DNA of 64,000 nucleotides. Origin: JBDSZL01 sp039925145. GTDB taxonomy: Bacteria; Acidobacteriota; Vicinamibacteria; Vicinamibacterales; SCN-69-37. The translations under genes and the position numbers were made by a program. This document shows positions 8,188 through 16,899 of the stretch, in pieces. The notes below the pieces were generated by a model that saw only the letters and a list, made by a program, of their open reading frames with translations, was not told where the DNA came from and ran no database searches. How positions within the stretch are numbered: position 1 is the first letter of the stretch; the number at the start of each line of letters is the position of its first letter. The DNA lies in the NCBI GenBank assembly GCA_039925145.1, contig JBDSZL010000061.1, positions 62,001 to 126,000 of the forward strand, in the 5' to 3' direction.

Positions 8188-10232
8188 CCCCCATGACCAC
8201 CACTCCGACACCGACCCCGTTTCGCGCATCGCACCTGATCGCACCCATCGCGTTGCTTGCGGTCGTGGTGCTGATGATCGTGCCGCTGCCACCTTTCATT
8301 CTCGACCTGCTGTTGTCGGTCGACATCGGGCTGGCGGTGGTGCTGCTGCTCACCGCCATCTATGTGAAGACGCCGACCGAGTTCTCGGTCTTCCCGTCTC
8401 TGCTCCTCCTCCTGACCTTGATTCGGCTGTCACTCAACGTCGCGTCTACACGGCTCGTGCTGCTCAACGGTGCAGAAGGCGTCAGCGCCGCCGGCCACGT
8501 GATCATGTCGTTCGGCCAATTCGTCGTCGGTGGCAACTTCGTCGTCGGCATTGTCGTGTTCGTGGTGCTCGTCGTCATCCAGTTCGTCGTCATCAACCAC
8601 GGCGCGGTCCGCATTTCGGAAGTCACCGCCCGATTCACCTTGGACGCGATGCCTGGCCGGCAGATGGCAATCGACGCGGATCTGAACGCCGGCGTCATCA
8701 ACGAACTGGAGGCGCGAACCCGTCGCGACCGGGTTCGGCGCGAAGCGGATTTCTACGGCGCGATGGACGGCGCCATCAGGTTTACACAGCGCGACGCCCT
8801 TGCCGCGGTGCTCATCACGGTCGTGAACATCGTCGCTGGGCTGATCATCGGCGTGGTTCAGCATGGTCTCGACCTGTCCACGGCCGCGCAGACCTACACC
8901 ATCCTGACCGTCGGCGAAGGGCTCGTTACGTCCATACCGGCCCTGCTCGTGTCGATGTCTGGTGCGCTCATCACCACGCGGGCGTCGGCAGAAGCCAACC
9001 TCGGAGAAGAAGTGGCGGTGCAGTTGCTCGCACGATCGCGCCCGCTTGCCGTGGCCGCCGCCGTGCTCGTGGCGCTGGCGCTCATTCCTGGTCTGCCGAA
9101 GTTCTCGTTTCTCCTGGTCGCCGCGGTGCTCGGCGGCACCGCCTACGCCAACCGGCGCGAACTGACCCAGACCGAGCCAGCCGACGCGAAGCCAGCGCAG
9201 AGTGAATCGGTGGAGCCCGTCGTCACGGTGGATCCGCTCGGCATCGAGGTCGGCTACGCCCTGGTGACGATCGTGGACGAGGGGCAGGGCGGCACGCTGC
9301 TCAACCGCGTGCGCGCCATCCGGCGGCAGCTCGCGACAGAAACCGGCCTGGTGGTCCCACCCGTCCATGTCGCTGACAATCTCCAGCTCGGACCTCGCGC
9401 CTACGCGATTCTGGTGAAGGGCGTGGAAGTGGCCCGAGGTGAGCTGTTCGTCGATCGGCTGCTCGCGATCAACCCGGGCACTGTTGCGGCGGCAATCGAG
9501 GGCATCTCGACGAAGGAACCGGCCTTCGGCCTGCCGGCCACGTGGATTGCGCAGGACAAGCGCGATTCCGCGATCGCGGCAGGATACACGGTCGTCGACC
9601 CCACCACGGCCATCTCCACGCATCTCTCTGAGGTCGTCCGCACATTCCTGCCGGAGCTGCTCACCAGACAGCAGACGAAGGAACTCGTCGATCGCGTGGC
9701 CGAGGTATCACCCAAGCTCGTCGAAGAGCTGGTGCCCAAGATCGCCTCCATCGGCGACGTGCAGCGTGTGCTGCGACAGCTGCTGCGCGAGCGCGTACCG
9801 GTTCGGGATTTGACGACGATCCTCGAGGCCATGGCCGATGCCGCGGGCGCGTCCAAGGATCCGGACGCGGTGGTGGAGGCCGTGCGCGCCGCACTGGGAC
9901 GGTCGGTCTGCCGCAGCTACCAGTCGGAGAACGGCGACCTGCGCGTCATCTCCTTGAGCCCGGCCCTCGAAGACGCGCTCGCGGCATCGCTGACACGCAC
10001 CGATCGCGGGGCCGTGCTCGCGATCGATCCGCATCGCGCCCAATCGCTCGCCTCGCGGTTGGGAGAAGTGCTGGCCAGTGAAGACATGGCACAACCTGTG
10101 CTGCTGTGCACGCCGACACTACGTCCGCACCTGTGGCGGCTCTTCTCACGAGCGCTTCCACACGTGGCGGTCTTGTCCCACGGCGAGGTGCCCCCGCAGG
10201 TGCGGGTCGCTTCGGTCGCCACACTCGACTGA
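8184..10232 (+). CDS. flhA: FlhA, flagellar export gate protein
   Basis: FlhA forms the nonameric ring that binds chaperone-substrate complexes and transmits proton-motive force. The 682-residue length is normal. The N-terminal half has eight membrane helices with the conserved FHIPEP-type region (TEFSVFPSLLLLLTLIRLSL, then the cytoplasmic loop DAMPGRQMAIDADLNAG). The C-terminal soluble domain starts near residue 335 and contains EVGYALVTIVDEGQGG. Start is GTG at 8184 overlapping the flhB stop; flhF begins two bases after its stop. Confidence 0.96.
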   Translation: MTPMTTTPTPTPFRASHLIAPIALLAVVVLMIVPLPPFILDLLLSVDIGLAVVLLLTAIYVKTPTEFSVFPSLLLLLTLIRLSLNVASTRLVLLNGAEGVSAAGHVIMSFGQFVVGGNFVVGIVVFVVLVVIQFVVINHGAVRISEVTARFTLDAMPGRQMAIDADLNAGVINELEARTRRDRVRREADFYGAMDGAIRFTQRDALAAVLITVVNIVAGLIIGVVQHGLDLSTAAQTYTILTVGEGLVTSIPALLVSMSGALITTRASAEANLGEEVAVQLLARSRPLAVAAAVLVALALIPGLPKFSFLLVAAVLGGTAYANRRELTQTEPADAKPAQSESVEPVVTVDPLGIEVGYALVTIVDEGQGGTLLNRVRAIRRQLATETGLVVPPVHVADNLQLGPRAYAILVKGVEVARGELFVDRLLAINPGTVAAAIEGISTKEPAFGLPATWIAQDKRDSAIAAGYTVVDPTTAISTHLSEVVRTFLPELLTRQQTKELVDRVAEVSPKLVEELVPKIASIGDVQRVLRQLLRERVPVRDLTTILEAMADAAGASKDPDAVVEAVRAALGRSVCRSYQSENGDLRVISLSPALEDALAASLTRTDRGAVLAIDPHRAQSLASRLGEVLASEDMAQPVLLCTPTLRPHLWRLFSRALPHVAVLSHGEVPPQVRVASVATLD

Positions 10233-10233
10233 C

Positions 10234-11265
10234 ATGTACGTCAAGCGTGTATACGCTCCCACCGTGCGCGATGCGCTGGCCTCCGTCCGAGAGCAACTCG
10301 GCGAGGGAGCGCTCGTGCTGTCCACCGAACTGGTGCCGTCGCCGGGCTGGCGCGGCTGGATCGGGAAGCGGGTGGTGCGTCTGACGGCAGCCGCCGAACG
10401 GGGCATTGCGGCGTCTGATGCAGAAGACCTGGGGGTGTCGGTGGACCGACCACGGGTGCCGGCGCACCGGCCACTCGCACCGGCCACGACGGGCGCCAGG
10501 TCCGGGGTTGTGGCCCGACTCAAGGCGTCTGGACTCGATGCCGTGCTCGCCGACGCGATTGCCGCACGCATGACAGACGCCGAATGCCGCGGCGGCTCCG
10601 AGCAGGCGCTCAGACGTGCCCTCACGGCAGAACTGAGCAGCGTGTCCGCTTCGGATGCGGAGTACGCACGCTACGAGGTCTTCGTGGGACCGCCGGGCGT
10701 GGGCAAGACGACCACGATTGCGAAGATCGCGGCGCAGGAGTGCGCGTCCGGACGCACCCCCCTCGCGCTCGTGGCGGCTGACGCGTTCCGCGCCGGCGCC
10801 ATCGAACAGCTGCGCAGCTATGCCGCCGTCATGGGGATTCCGCTGCGCATCGCGCGGAGCGCCGACGAGCTCGAGCTGGCGCTCACGGCGTCGAAGCAGA
10901 CCGCGCTCGTCGACACGGCCGGGCGCGAACCGGCCGACCAGGGCCTGACGGCGCTCTTCGACGTGCTCCAGCACAAGCGCGGAGTCCGCACGCATCTGGT
11001 GCTCGCCGCCGACACGTCCGCACGGACGGCGCGCCGCCTGCTCGACCGCTACGCCTGCCTGAAGCCAGAGCGGGTGGTCATCACCAAGCTCGACGAAGCC
11101 GACTCGATGATGCCGCTGTTCGACGCGGTGCGCGAGCGCGGGCTTCCTGTGTCGTATCTCACCGCCGGTCAACGCGTGCCCGAGGATCTCTGGCGCGCCA
11201 CGCCCGGCAGCCTGGCCGCCGCGCTCCTGCGCGAGGCGGCCACGGAGGAACAAACGTGTCACTGA
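10234..11265 (+). CDS. flhF: FlhF, flagellar-placement GTPase
   Basis: FlhF is an SRP-type GTPase that decides where flagella are built. The chosen ATG at 10234 begins MYVKRVYAPTVRDAL, the usual FlhF N-terminus, giving 343 residues. The N-terminal B region is followed by an NG domain with Walker A GPPGVGKTTT near residue 152, DTAGR near 227 and the TKLDEA specificity motif near 284. The reading frame is open further upstream but that part lies inside flhA and is not FlhF-like. It overlaps flhG, its partner. Confidence 0.95.
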   Translation: MYVKRVYAPTVRDALASVREQLGEGALVLSTELVPSPGWRGWIGKRVVRLTAAAERGIAASDAEDLGVSVDRPRVPAHRPLAPATTGARSGVVARLKASGLDAVLADAIAARMTDAECRGGSEQALRRALTAELSSVSASDAEYARYEVFVGPPGVGKTTTIAKIAAQECASGRTPLALVAADAFRAGAIEQLRSYAAVMGIPLRIARSADELELALTASKQTALVDTAGREPADQGLTALFDVLQHKRGVRTHLVLAADTSARTARRLLDRYACLKPERVVITKLDEADSMMPLFDAVRERGLPVSYLTAGQRVPEDLWRATPGSLAAALLREAATEEQTCH

Positions 11266-12113
11266 CCGCACCGATTGCCCCGCGTCCGCCTGCCACCAGA
11301 ATCGCCGTCACGAGCGGCAAAGGCGGCGTCGGCAAGACCAGCCTGACGATCAACCTCGCCGTGGCGATGGCCCGCCTCGGACATCGTGTCGGCGTCCTCG
11401 ATGCCGACTTCGCACTCGGCAACATCGACGTACTGCTCGGCCTCACGCCTCACGAGCACCTCGGCGCGGTACTCGATGGCACGACGACCATCGGTGCCAT
11501 CACGCTCGCGGGTCCCTCCGGCCTGCGAATCATTCCGGCCGGCAGCGGAGTCCGTGGACTCACCGCGATCGACGATGTGCGGTGGGTCCGGCTGGGCGCG
11601 GCGATCGAAGAGGCCGGCCGCGACCTCGATTTCCTGCTCTTCGATACGGCCACCGGCATCGGCGACAACGTGCTGAACGTCATTGAGCTGGCCGACTATG
11701 CGCTGGTCATTACGTCCTTCGAACCGGCCGCCGTCGTCGACGCCTACGCGATCATCAAGCTCCTCACGGCACTGAATCCCGCCAAGCCGATCGGCGTGGT
11801 TGTCAACACGGCACGGGATGCAGAAGAAGGCCAGATCGTCTTCCGGCAAATCTCCTCCGCATCCGAACGGTTTCTGAACCGGACGCTGCGGTACGACGGG
11901 CACGTACTCGAGGACCGCTCGGTCAAGGACGCCACGCTCGGCCAGATGCCGCTCATGGGGAGCGAGTCCAAGAGTCCCGCCACCCGCGACATCAGGCGGC
12001 TGGCCTGCCGTCTCACCGCTGCACGGTCTGCGGGCGCCGGGCCATGGCCCAGCCATCAGCTGCCCATCGGCGCGCCCGCAGGTCCGGCCGTCGGAGACGC
12101 GCGATGCGCATGA
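11256..12113 (+). CDS. flhG: FlhG (FleN/YlxH), MinD-like ATPase
   Basis: FlhG limits flagellar number and interacts with FlhF and with C-ring proteins. The 285-residue protein is a ParA/MinD-type ATPase with deviant Walker A SGKGGVGKTSLTINLA near residue 20, then the DADFALGNIDVLLGL motif typical of FlhG, and LLFDTATGIGDNV for Walker B. Start is GTG at 11256 inside the end of flhF. Its stop TGA overlaps the ATG region of fliA. The last 30 residues are Pro/Ala/Gly-rich rather than a clear amphipathic membrane-targeting helix. Confidence 0.94.
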   Translation: MSLTAPIAPRPPATRIAVTSGKGGVGKTSLTINLAVAMARLGHRVGVLDADFALGNIDVLLGLTPHEHLGAVLDGTTTIGAITLAGPSGLRIIPAGSGVRGLTAIDDVRWVRLGAAIEEAGRDLDFLLFDTATGIGDNVLNVIELADYALVITSFEPAAVVDAYAIIKLLTALNPAKPIGVVVNTARDAEEGQIVFRQISSASERFLNRTLRYDGHVLEDRSVKDATLGQMPLMGSESKSPATRDIRRLACRLTAARSAGAGPWPSHQLPIGAPAGPAVGDARCA

Positions 12114-12850
12114 CGCCGTCCGTGGCCGATCCGGATCTGACGCAGCGTGACGCGCTGGTGATGGCGCATGTCGAGCTCGTCCGGTCGGTCGCCAGCCGGC
12201 TCAGCCGCCGGCTCCCCTCGCACGTCGAGGTCTCGGAACTCGTGAGCGTGGGTATTCTCGGCCTGATCGACGCCGCCACGCGCTATCAGCCAGCGCTCGG
12301 CGTGCCCTTCGACGCTTTCGCCCGCCGGCGCGTGCACGGCGCCATGCTCGACGCCTTGCGCAGGCTCGATCACGTGCCCAGGTCTGTCAGGCGCCAGCAG
12401 CGCCGGCTGGACGAATGCCTGACAACGTTGCGTCACACACTGTGTCGTGAGCCGCTCACGGCCGAGATTGCAGCCGCGCTCGGCGTCGACGACGAAGAAT
12501 ACGACCGCATGCTCGACGAGCTGCGCTGGGCCAACCTCGGGGTCGCGCGCACAGCCGGCACCGGCGAAGACGGCGCCGATCTGCTGGAGCTGGCCATCGA
12601 TACGGATGAGGGCCCTTACGCAAAGCTCGAGCGCCAGCAACTGCGAACGCAGCTGGCCGTTGTGCTCGGCGGGCTCCCCGAACGAGAGCGTCAGATTCTC
12701 GCGCTCTCCTACGAGCAGGAGTTGACGCTGGCTGAAATCGGTCTGGTGCTCGGCGTGAGCGAATCGCGCGTGTCGCAGCTGCGAACGCAAGCGGTGGCCC
12801 GCCTCCGGTCGGGACTGCAGGACTGGCTCCGGTCCGGACGGAGCAACTGA
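12104..12850 (+). CDS. fliA: FliA, sigma-28 for late flagellar genes
   Basis: FliA directs RNA polymerase to flagellin, motility and flgM promoters. The 248-residue protein (ATG 12104, or ATG 12110 six bases later) has sigma region 2 (ELVSVGILGLIDAATRYQP, then PFDAFARRRVHGAMLDALR), region 3 and region 4 with the helix-turn-helix LTLAEIGLVLGVSESRVSQL. These match the FliA/WhiG class. The anti-sigma FlgM is encoded at 19551, and three sigma-28-type promoter sequences are visible in the window. Confidence 0.95.
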   Translation: MRMTPSVADPDLTQRDALVMAHVELVRSVASRLSRRLPSHVEVSELVSVGILGLIDAATRYQPALGVPFDAFARRRVHGAMLDALRRLDHVPRSVRRQQRRLDECLTTLRHTLCREPLTAEIAAALGVDDEEYDRMLDELRWANLGVARTAGTGEDGADLLELAIDTDEGPYAKLERQQLRTQLAVVLGGLPERERQILALSYEQELTLAEIGLVLGVSESRVSQLRTQAVARLRSGLQDWLRSGRSN

Positions 12851-12854
12851 CGCG

Positions 12855-13838
12855 ATGACGAAGATTCTCTCGCAAGCCGAAATCGACGCCCTGCTCAGCG
12901 TCGCGTCAGATGCGCGAAAGGGCGGCCGCGGCGGCAGCCAGCCGATGCCGATCGTGCGCTACAACTTCCGCCGACCTGACCGGGTGTCGAAGGAGCAGAT
13001 TCATGCGCTCCAGTTCGTCCACGAACGGTGCGCGCGCAATCTGTCCACCTCCCTCTCCGCATATCTGCGGACCACCATTGCCATGTCGGTGGCATCGGTC
13101 GAACAGTTCTCCTATTCGGAATTCCTGGGCTCGCTGACTGATCCAACGGCGTTCTACGCGCTGACGATTTCACCGTCGGACGAGATTGCGGCCATCGAGA
13201 TCAACCCGTCCGTCGCCTTCGCGATGCTCGACCGGATGCTGGGCGGCAGCGGCCAGCCGGTGCCGGTGAACAGGGCGCTGACGGAAATCGAACAGAACGT
13301 GGTCGACGCCGTGTTGCGACAGCTGCTCGTCGGGCTGACCGAAGCCTGGAAGGCGGTCGCCAACCTGTCCTTCAGCATTCGCGCGCGCGAGACGCGGCCC
13401 CAGATGCTCCAGGTGGCTGCGCCGAATGAGATCGTCGTCGCAATCGTCTTCGACGTGAAGGTCGGGGACGTCAGAGGACGCATCAATCTGTCGCTGCCGA
13501 CCACCGTGGCGGAGATGGCGGGCGACCACTTCGCGCACGCGTGGCAACGCCAGCGGCGCGAGTTGACCGGCCGCGAGCGCAGCGACCTCCAGGAGAACTT
13601 CGGCCGCGTGCCGATTGCCGTGGTCCCGCAGATCCGGACGCGGCTCAATGCCGCCGCCATCCTGGCCCTGACGCCCGGCGAAGTGGTGTCTCTGCCGCTG
13701 CCCGCCGATGCCCCACTCGACGTGTACGCCGGCGGCATCCGCAAGTTCACAGGCCGGCTGGCCGCCGACCATGGCCGGCTGATGATCATGATCGAATCGC
13801 GCTGCGAGAGCGGCGTCGCGACCGCTGGAGGAGTCTGA
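12855..13838 (+). CDS. fliM: FliM, flagellar switch protein
   Basis: FliM is the C-ring component that receives phosphorylated CheY. The 327-residue protein opens with LSQAEIDALL at residues 5-14, the CheY-binding motif. The middle CheC-like domain includes RPDRVSKEQIHALQFVHERC, and the C-terminal SpoA domain ends the protein near RKFTGRLAADHGRLMIMI. It follows fliA after four bases and is followed one base later by fliN, so the switch pair is intact here rather than next to fliL. Confidence 0.95.
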   Translation: MTKILSQAEIDALLSVASDARKGGRGGSQPMPIVRYNFRRPDRVSKEQIHALQFVHERCARNLSTSLSAYLRTTIAMSVASVEQFSYSEFLGSLTDPTAFYALTISPSDEIAAIEINPSVAFAMLDRMLGGSGQPVPVNRALTEIEQNVVDAVLRQLLVGLTEAWKAVANLSFSIRARETRPQMLQVAAPNEIVVAIVFDVKVGDVRGRINLSLPTTVAEMAGDHFAHAWQRQRRELTGRERSDLQENFGRVPIAVVPQIRTRLNAAAILALTPGEVVSLPLPADAPLDVYAGGIRKFTGRLAADHGRLMIMIESRCESGVATAGGV

Positions 13839-13839
13839 C

Positions 13840-14190
13840 ATGACTGCGGATGAGACCCCGGACGCTTCTCGCCTCCAGGCCGAGACGATGGAAGCCGTAT
13901 CGATGCAATCGGCGCCGGAGAGCCCGCGCTTGAGTGCGGTGATGGACGTCGACCTGCCGCTCGTCGTGCGCTTCGGGCGCGCGATCATGCCGTTGCGCGC
14001 GCTGGCCGACCTCGGGCCTGGCTCGGTGATCGACATGGGGCGCTCGCCCGACGACCCCGTCGAGTTGCTTGTCGGCGATCGGCTCGTCGCCCGCGGCGAG
14101 GTCGTCATCGTCGGCGGCAACTACGGCGTGCGCATTACGGAACTGACCGGCCATGGCATGGCGGCCGAACTTGAAACGAGGACCTCGTGA
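13840..14190 (+). CDS. fliN: FliN, flagellar switch protein (canonical copy)
   Basis: A 116-residue FliN with a short variable N-terminus and a typical SpoA domain from about residue 40: VMDVDLPLVVRFGRAIMPLR, then DDPVELLVGDRLVARGEVVI and GGNYGVRITEL, all close to the family consensus. FliN binds FliM and FliH at the bottom of the C-ring. Compared with the fliN-like gene at 4642-4944 this copy is nearer the consensus and sits beside fliM, so it is the likely structural FliN. Confidence 0.95.
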   Translation: MTADETPDASRLQAETMEAVSMQSAPESPRLSAVMDVDLPLVVRFGRAIMPLRALADLGPGSVIDMGRSPDDPVELLVGDRLVARGEVVIVGGNYGVRITELTGHGMAAELETRTS

Positions 14191-14639
14191 CACATCAGCT
14201 GCTGATCATCAAAGAGTGGTACTGGGCGCACCGCGAAGTGGTGCGGATCGCGGGAGGACTGGGCGTGGTGGCGATGGCGCAGGTGGTCCTCGTGCTGTGG
14301 ACCGCACGCCGGCTGCGCGAGCTCTCGCATATTCGCGAACGCATGAGTCGTCTGGCCGACGGACTGGCGTTACTGACGGACACCACCGAAGCCGGCATGG
14401 CGACCCTCATCCGTGAGGTCGAGCAGATGGGACGCCGGCGTGCCACCGCGCGCGTCGCCACTCGCTCGAGCGTCGCGAAACGCGTCGTGGCCGCGGCGAA
14501 GAGCGGCGAGAAGCTCAGCCGGATCGCAGAAGCCGAGTCGCTCTCCGAGAGTGAAGTGCGTCTGCACCTCAAGCTGGCTGAGGCGGCGGGCCGGCAGATG
14601 GCATCAGTGGGGCCGGCATCAGCGGCTTCGCAGCTGTAG
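14187..14639 (+). CDS. Membrane-anchored HTH-like flagellar protein (DUF2802/SwrB-like layout)
   Basis: A 150-residue protein with one membrane helix at about residues 19-41 (VRIAGGLGVVAMAQVVLVLW), a charged helical linker, and a C-terminal segment (residues about 95-135) with a helix-turn-helix-like pattern: KRVVAAAKSGEKLSRIAEAE then LSESEVRLHLKLAEAAG. Small proteins with this layout lie beside fliA/fliM in many flagellar clusters (DUF2802 in Proteobacteria, SwrB/YlxL in Bacillus). I assign only the layout, not a function. GTG start overlaps the fliN stop. Confidence 0.6.
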   Translation: MTHQLLIIKEWYWAHREVVRIAGGLGVVAMAQVVLVLWTARRLRELSHIRERMSRLADGLALLTDTTEAGMATLIREVEQMGRRRATARVATRSSVAKRVVAAAKSGEKLSRIAEAESLSESEVRLHLKLAEAAGRQMASVGPASAASQL

Positions 14640-14660
14640 CGGCAGGTCTGGGGAGGTCTC

Positions 14661-15383
14661 ATGTCTGGCAGCCAATACATCGCACTGAGTGGGCTTCGCG
14701 CCCGTGTCGACGAGCTCGATCGGCTCGCCGCCGACATCGCAAACGTCGGCACGGCCGGCTACAAGGGCGAGCGTGAGGCACGCGCGTCGGCCACGCGAGA
14801 CACGTTTGCCGACGAGCTGCAGACAGCCATCGACACCACGTTCGGTGGACGCCGGCTCGACACGCGTGCCGGCGCCATCGCGTCTACGGGCCGATCGCTC
14901 GACGTGGCCGTAGAAGGGCCGGGCTACTTCGTGATCTCCACGGCGTCGGGCGAACGCTACACGCGCAATGGCCACTTCGGCTTGAGTGCGTCGCGCCAGC
15001 TCATCGCCGAAGACGGCTCGCCCGTGCAAGGCGAGGGCGGACAGCCCATCACCGTGGGCGAGGGCGAAGTTCGAATCGAGCAGGACGGCAGCGTGTGGGC
15101 CGGCACGACGGAGGCCGGGCGGCTCGCCGTCGTGGAATTCGGCGATCCGACGACGCTCACGCAGGACAACGCCAGCAGGCTGCGCGCGGAAGGGCAGGCG
15201 GCAACGCCGTCCACCTCCACGTTCATCCGCTCGGGATCGCTCGAACAGTCGAACGTATCCGTTTCTGACCGGCTCGCAGAACTGACCACCGTCTCCCGCG
15301 GCTTCGAGGCGCTGCAGAAGGCGATCACCATGCTCATGAACGACGTGGACGGCCGCGCCATCGACAACCTGGGACGACGGTAG
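14661..15383 (+). CDS. flgF: FlgF, proximal rod protein
   Basis: FlgF is a subunit of the flagellar rod, exported into the periplasm. The 240-residue protein has the rod-family N-terminus (SGLRARVDELDRLAADIANVG, with TAGYKGE) and the C-terminal helix GSLEQSNVSVSDRLAEL. It is shorter and less canonical than the next gene, FlgG, which is the usual FlgF/FlgG relation. A GGGGAGG-type ribosome site precedes the ATG. Confidence 0.9.
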   Translation: MSGSQYIALSGLRARVDELDRLAADIANVGTAGYKGEREARASATRDTFADELQTAIDTTFGGRRLDTRAGAIASTGRSLDVAVEGPGYFVISTASGERYTRNGHFGLSASRQLIAEDGSPVQGEGGQPITVGEGEVRIEQDGSVWAGTTEAGRLAVVEFGDPTTLTQDNASRLRAEGQAATPSTSTFIRSGSLEQSNVSVSDRLAELTTVSRGFEALQKAITMLMNDVDGRAIDNLGRR

Positions 15384-15412
15384 TGACCCGCGAACGGGTC
15401 CTGGAGGACTGA

Positions 15413-16201
15413 ATGATTCGGGCACTGTATACGGCTGCGAGCGGCATGAATGCCCAGCAGACCAACATCGACAACGTCGCGCACAATCTGGCGAACGTCA
15501 ACACCACCGGCTTCAAGAAGAGCCGGGTGGAGTTCGAGGATCTCGTGTACCAGGAAATCCGTGCGGCTGGCGCGTCGGCGTCGGCCACAACGGAAGCGCC
15601 CGTGGGGCTCGACATGGGCCTCGGTACTCGCGCGGTGGCCACGTCGCGAAATTTCAGCGCGGGCAATCTGCGCGCATCGGGCGGACCTCTGGACCTGGCC
15701 ATTCAGGGCGAGGGCTTCTTCAAGGTCTCGTTGCCCAACGGGACGACCGGCTACACGCGCGCTGGGACCTTTCATCTCGACTCGCAGGGCACCATCGTCA
15801 CCTCTGAGGGCTACTCGGTGGAGCCGCAGATCACCGTGCCGAGCACGGCCACGTCGGTGAGCATCTCGAAGGACGGCATCGTGTCGGCGACCATCCCCGG
15901 CCAGGGCGCGTCGCAGCAGCTCGGCACGCTGGAGCTCGCGACCTTTGCCAACAATGGCGGTCTGCGTCCACTTGGCGGCAACCTGTTCGAGCCGACCTCG
16001 GCGAGCGGCGAGGCTGAGTCGGGCGCGCCCGGCACCGACTCGCGCGGCACGCTGGTGCAAGGGTTCGTCGAAGACTCCAACGTGAGCGTGGTCGAAGAGA
16101 TGGTCAACATGATCATCGGCCAGCGCGCGTACGAAGCGAACTCGCGGGTCGTCAAGGCGGCCGACGAGATGCTCGGCCAAGTCAACAACCTGGTCCGGTA
16201 G
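15413..16201 (+). CDS. flgG: FlgG, distal rod protein
   Basis: FlgG forms the distal rod that passes through the P and L rings. The 262-residue protein matches the family throughout: start MIRALYTAASGMNAQQTNID, then NVAHNLANVNTTGFKKSRVE, the FlgG-specific RAGTFHLDSQG and QITVPSTATS, and the end SNVSVVEEMVNMIIGQRAYE. GGAGGA lies upstream of the ATG. Its placement directly before flgA, flgH and flgI groups rod and ring genes. Confidence 0.96.
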   Translation: MIRALYTAASGMNAQQTNIDNVAHNLANVNTTGFKKSRVEFEDLVYQEIRAAGASASATTEAPVGLDMGLGTRAVATSRNFSAGNLRASGGPLDLAIQGEGFFKVSLPNGTTGYTRAGTFHLDSQGTIVTSEGYSVEPQITVPSTATSVSISKDGIVSATIPGQGASQQLGTLELATFANNGGLRPLGGNLFEPTSASGEAESGAPGTDSRGTLVQGFVEDSNVSVVEEMVNMIIGQRAYEANSRVVKAADEMLGQVNNLVR

Positions 16202-16209
16202 GCCGACCC

Positions 16210-16899
16210 ATGCTTCCTGGTCCGCGGCGTGTGCTCTGTGTGCTGGTCGCGTTCGCGACCGCGGTGGGTCTTGCGCACGCAGGCGCGGCGCCTGGTGCCG
16301 TCTCGGCGTCCGACGCCGTCTCACGCGCGGTCATGGATCGGCTGGGACCGGACGTCGACGTCTCGGTGATGTCCTCTGGGGTCACTGGCACGGCGGAAGT
16401 CTTTCGTGAGGCCCGCCCCGATCCGGCGGCGCGCATGGGTTCGCCGATGCGTTTCACGCTGATCAGCGCCGACGGCGCCGCGGTGCCGGTGACGGTGTCG
16501 CTGCGCGTCATCGGTGCCCCTGTGGTGGCACGCCGAACGCTCGCGCGAGGCGCGACGATTGGCGCCAGCGATGTCGCCGCCGAACGCGGCGTCGTGTCGG
16601 GGGTTCCCCTTCGGCGCCTCCTCGCCATCGACGAGGTGGTTGGCACGCGGGTACTCCGCGCGATTCAGGCAGGCGACGTCGTGCTCGCAACGTCGGTCAC
16701 AGGTCGCCGCGCCATCGAGCCTGGCGACGGCGTCACGGTGAGGGTCGGAACCGGAGCCGTCGAGGTCACCGCCAGCATGGTCGCCGCCGATGGTGGCCGA
16801 GCCGGCGACGTGATCCGAGTCGTCAATCCGGCCACCAGGCGTTATCTGCGTGCCCGTGTGGTGAAGAAGGGACTGGTCGAGGTGATCAATGGACGGTAG
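16210..16899 (+). CDS. flgA: FlgA, P-ring assembly chaperone
   Basis: FlgA is a periplasmic chaperone for FlgI. The 229-residue protein has a signal peptide (hydrophobic residues about 8-24, ending LAHAGA) and a C-terminal SAF/ChapFlgA domain from about residue 95 (VVARRTLARGATIGASDV, then the VVGTRVLRAIQAGDVV and VTASMVAADGGRAGDVIRV segments). The neighbours flgG and flgH fit. Confidence 0.93.
   Translation: MLPGPRRVLCVLVAFATAVGLAHAGAAPGAVSASDAVSRAVMDRLGPDVDVSVMSSGVTGTAEVFREARPDPAARMGSPMRFTLISADGAAVPVTVSLRVIGAPVVARRTLARGATIGASDVAAERGVVSGVPLRRLLAIDEVVGTRVLRAIQAGDVVLATSVTGRRAIEPGDGVTVRVGTGAVEVTASMVAADGGRAGDVIRVVNPATRRYLRARVVKKGLVEVINGR

Noticed and set aside
9946..11271. A 441-codon minus-strand frame across flhA and flhF
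   Set aside because: Same reasoning: shadow of conserved genes, Arg/Gly-rich translation.
14957..16324. A 455-codon minus-strand frame across flgF and flgG
   Set aside because: Antisense shadow of two rod genes, with no conserved sequence of its own.
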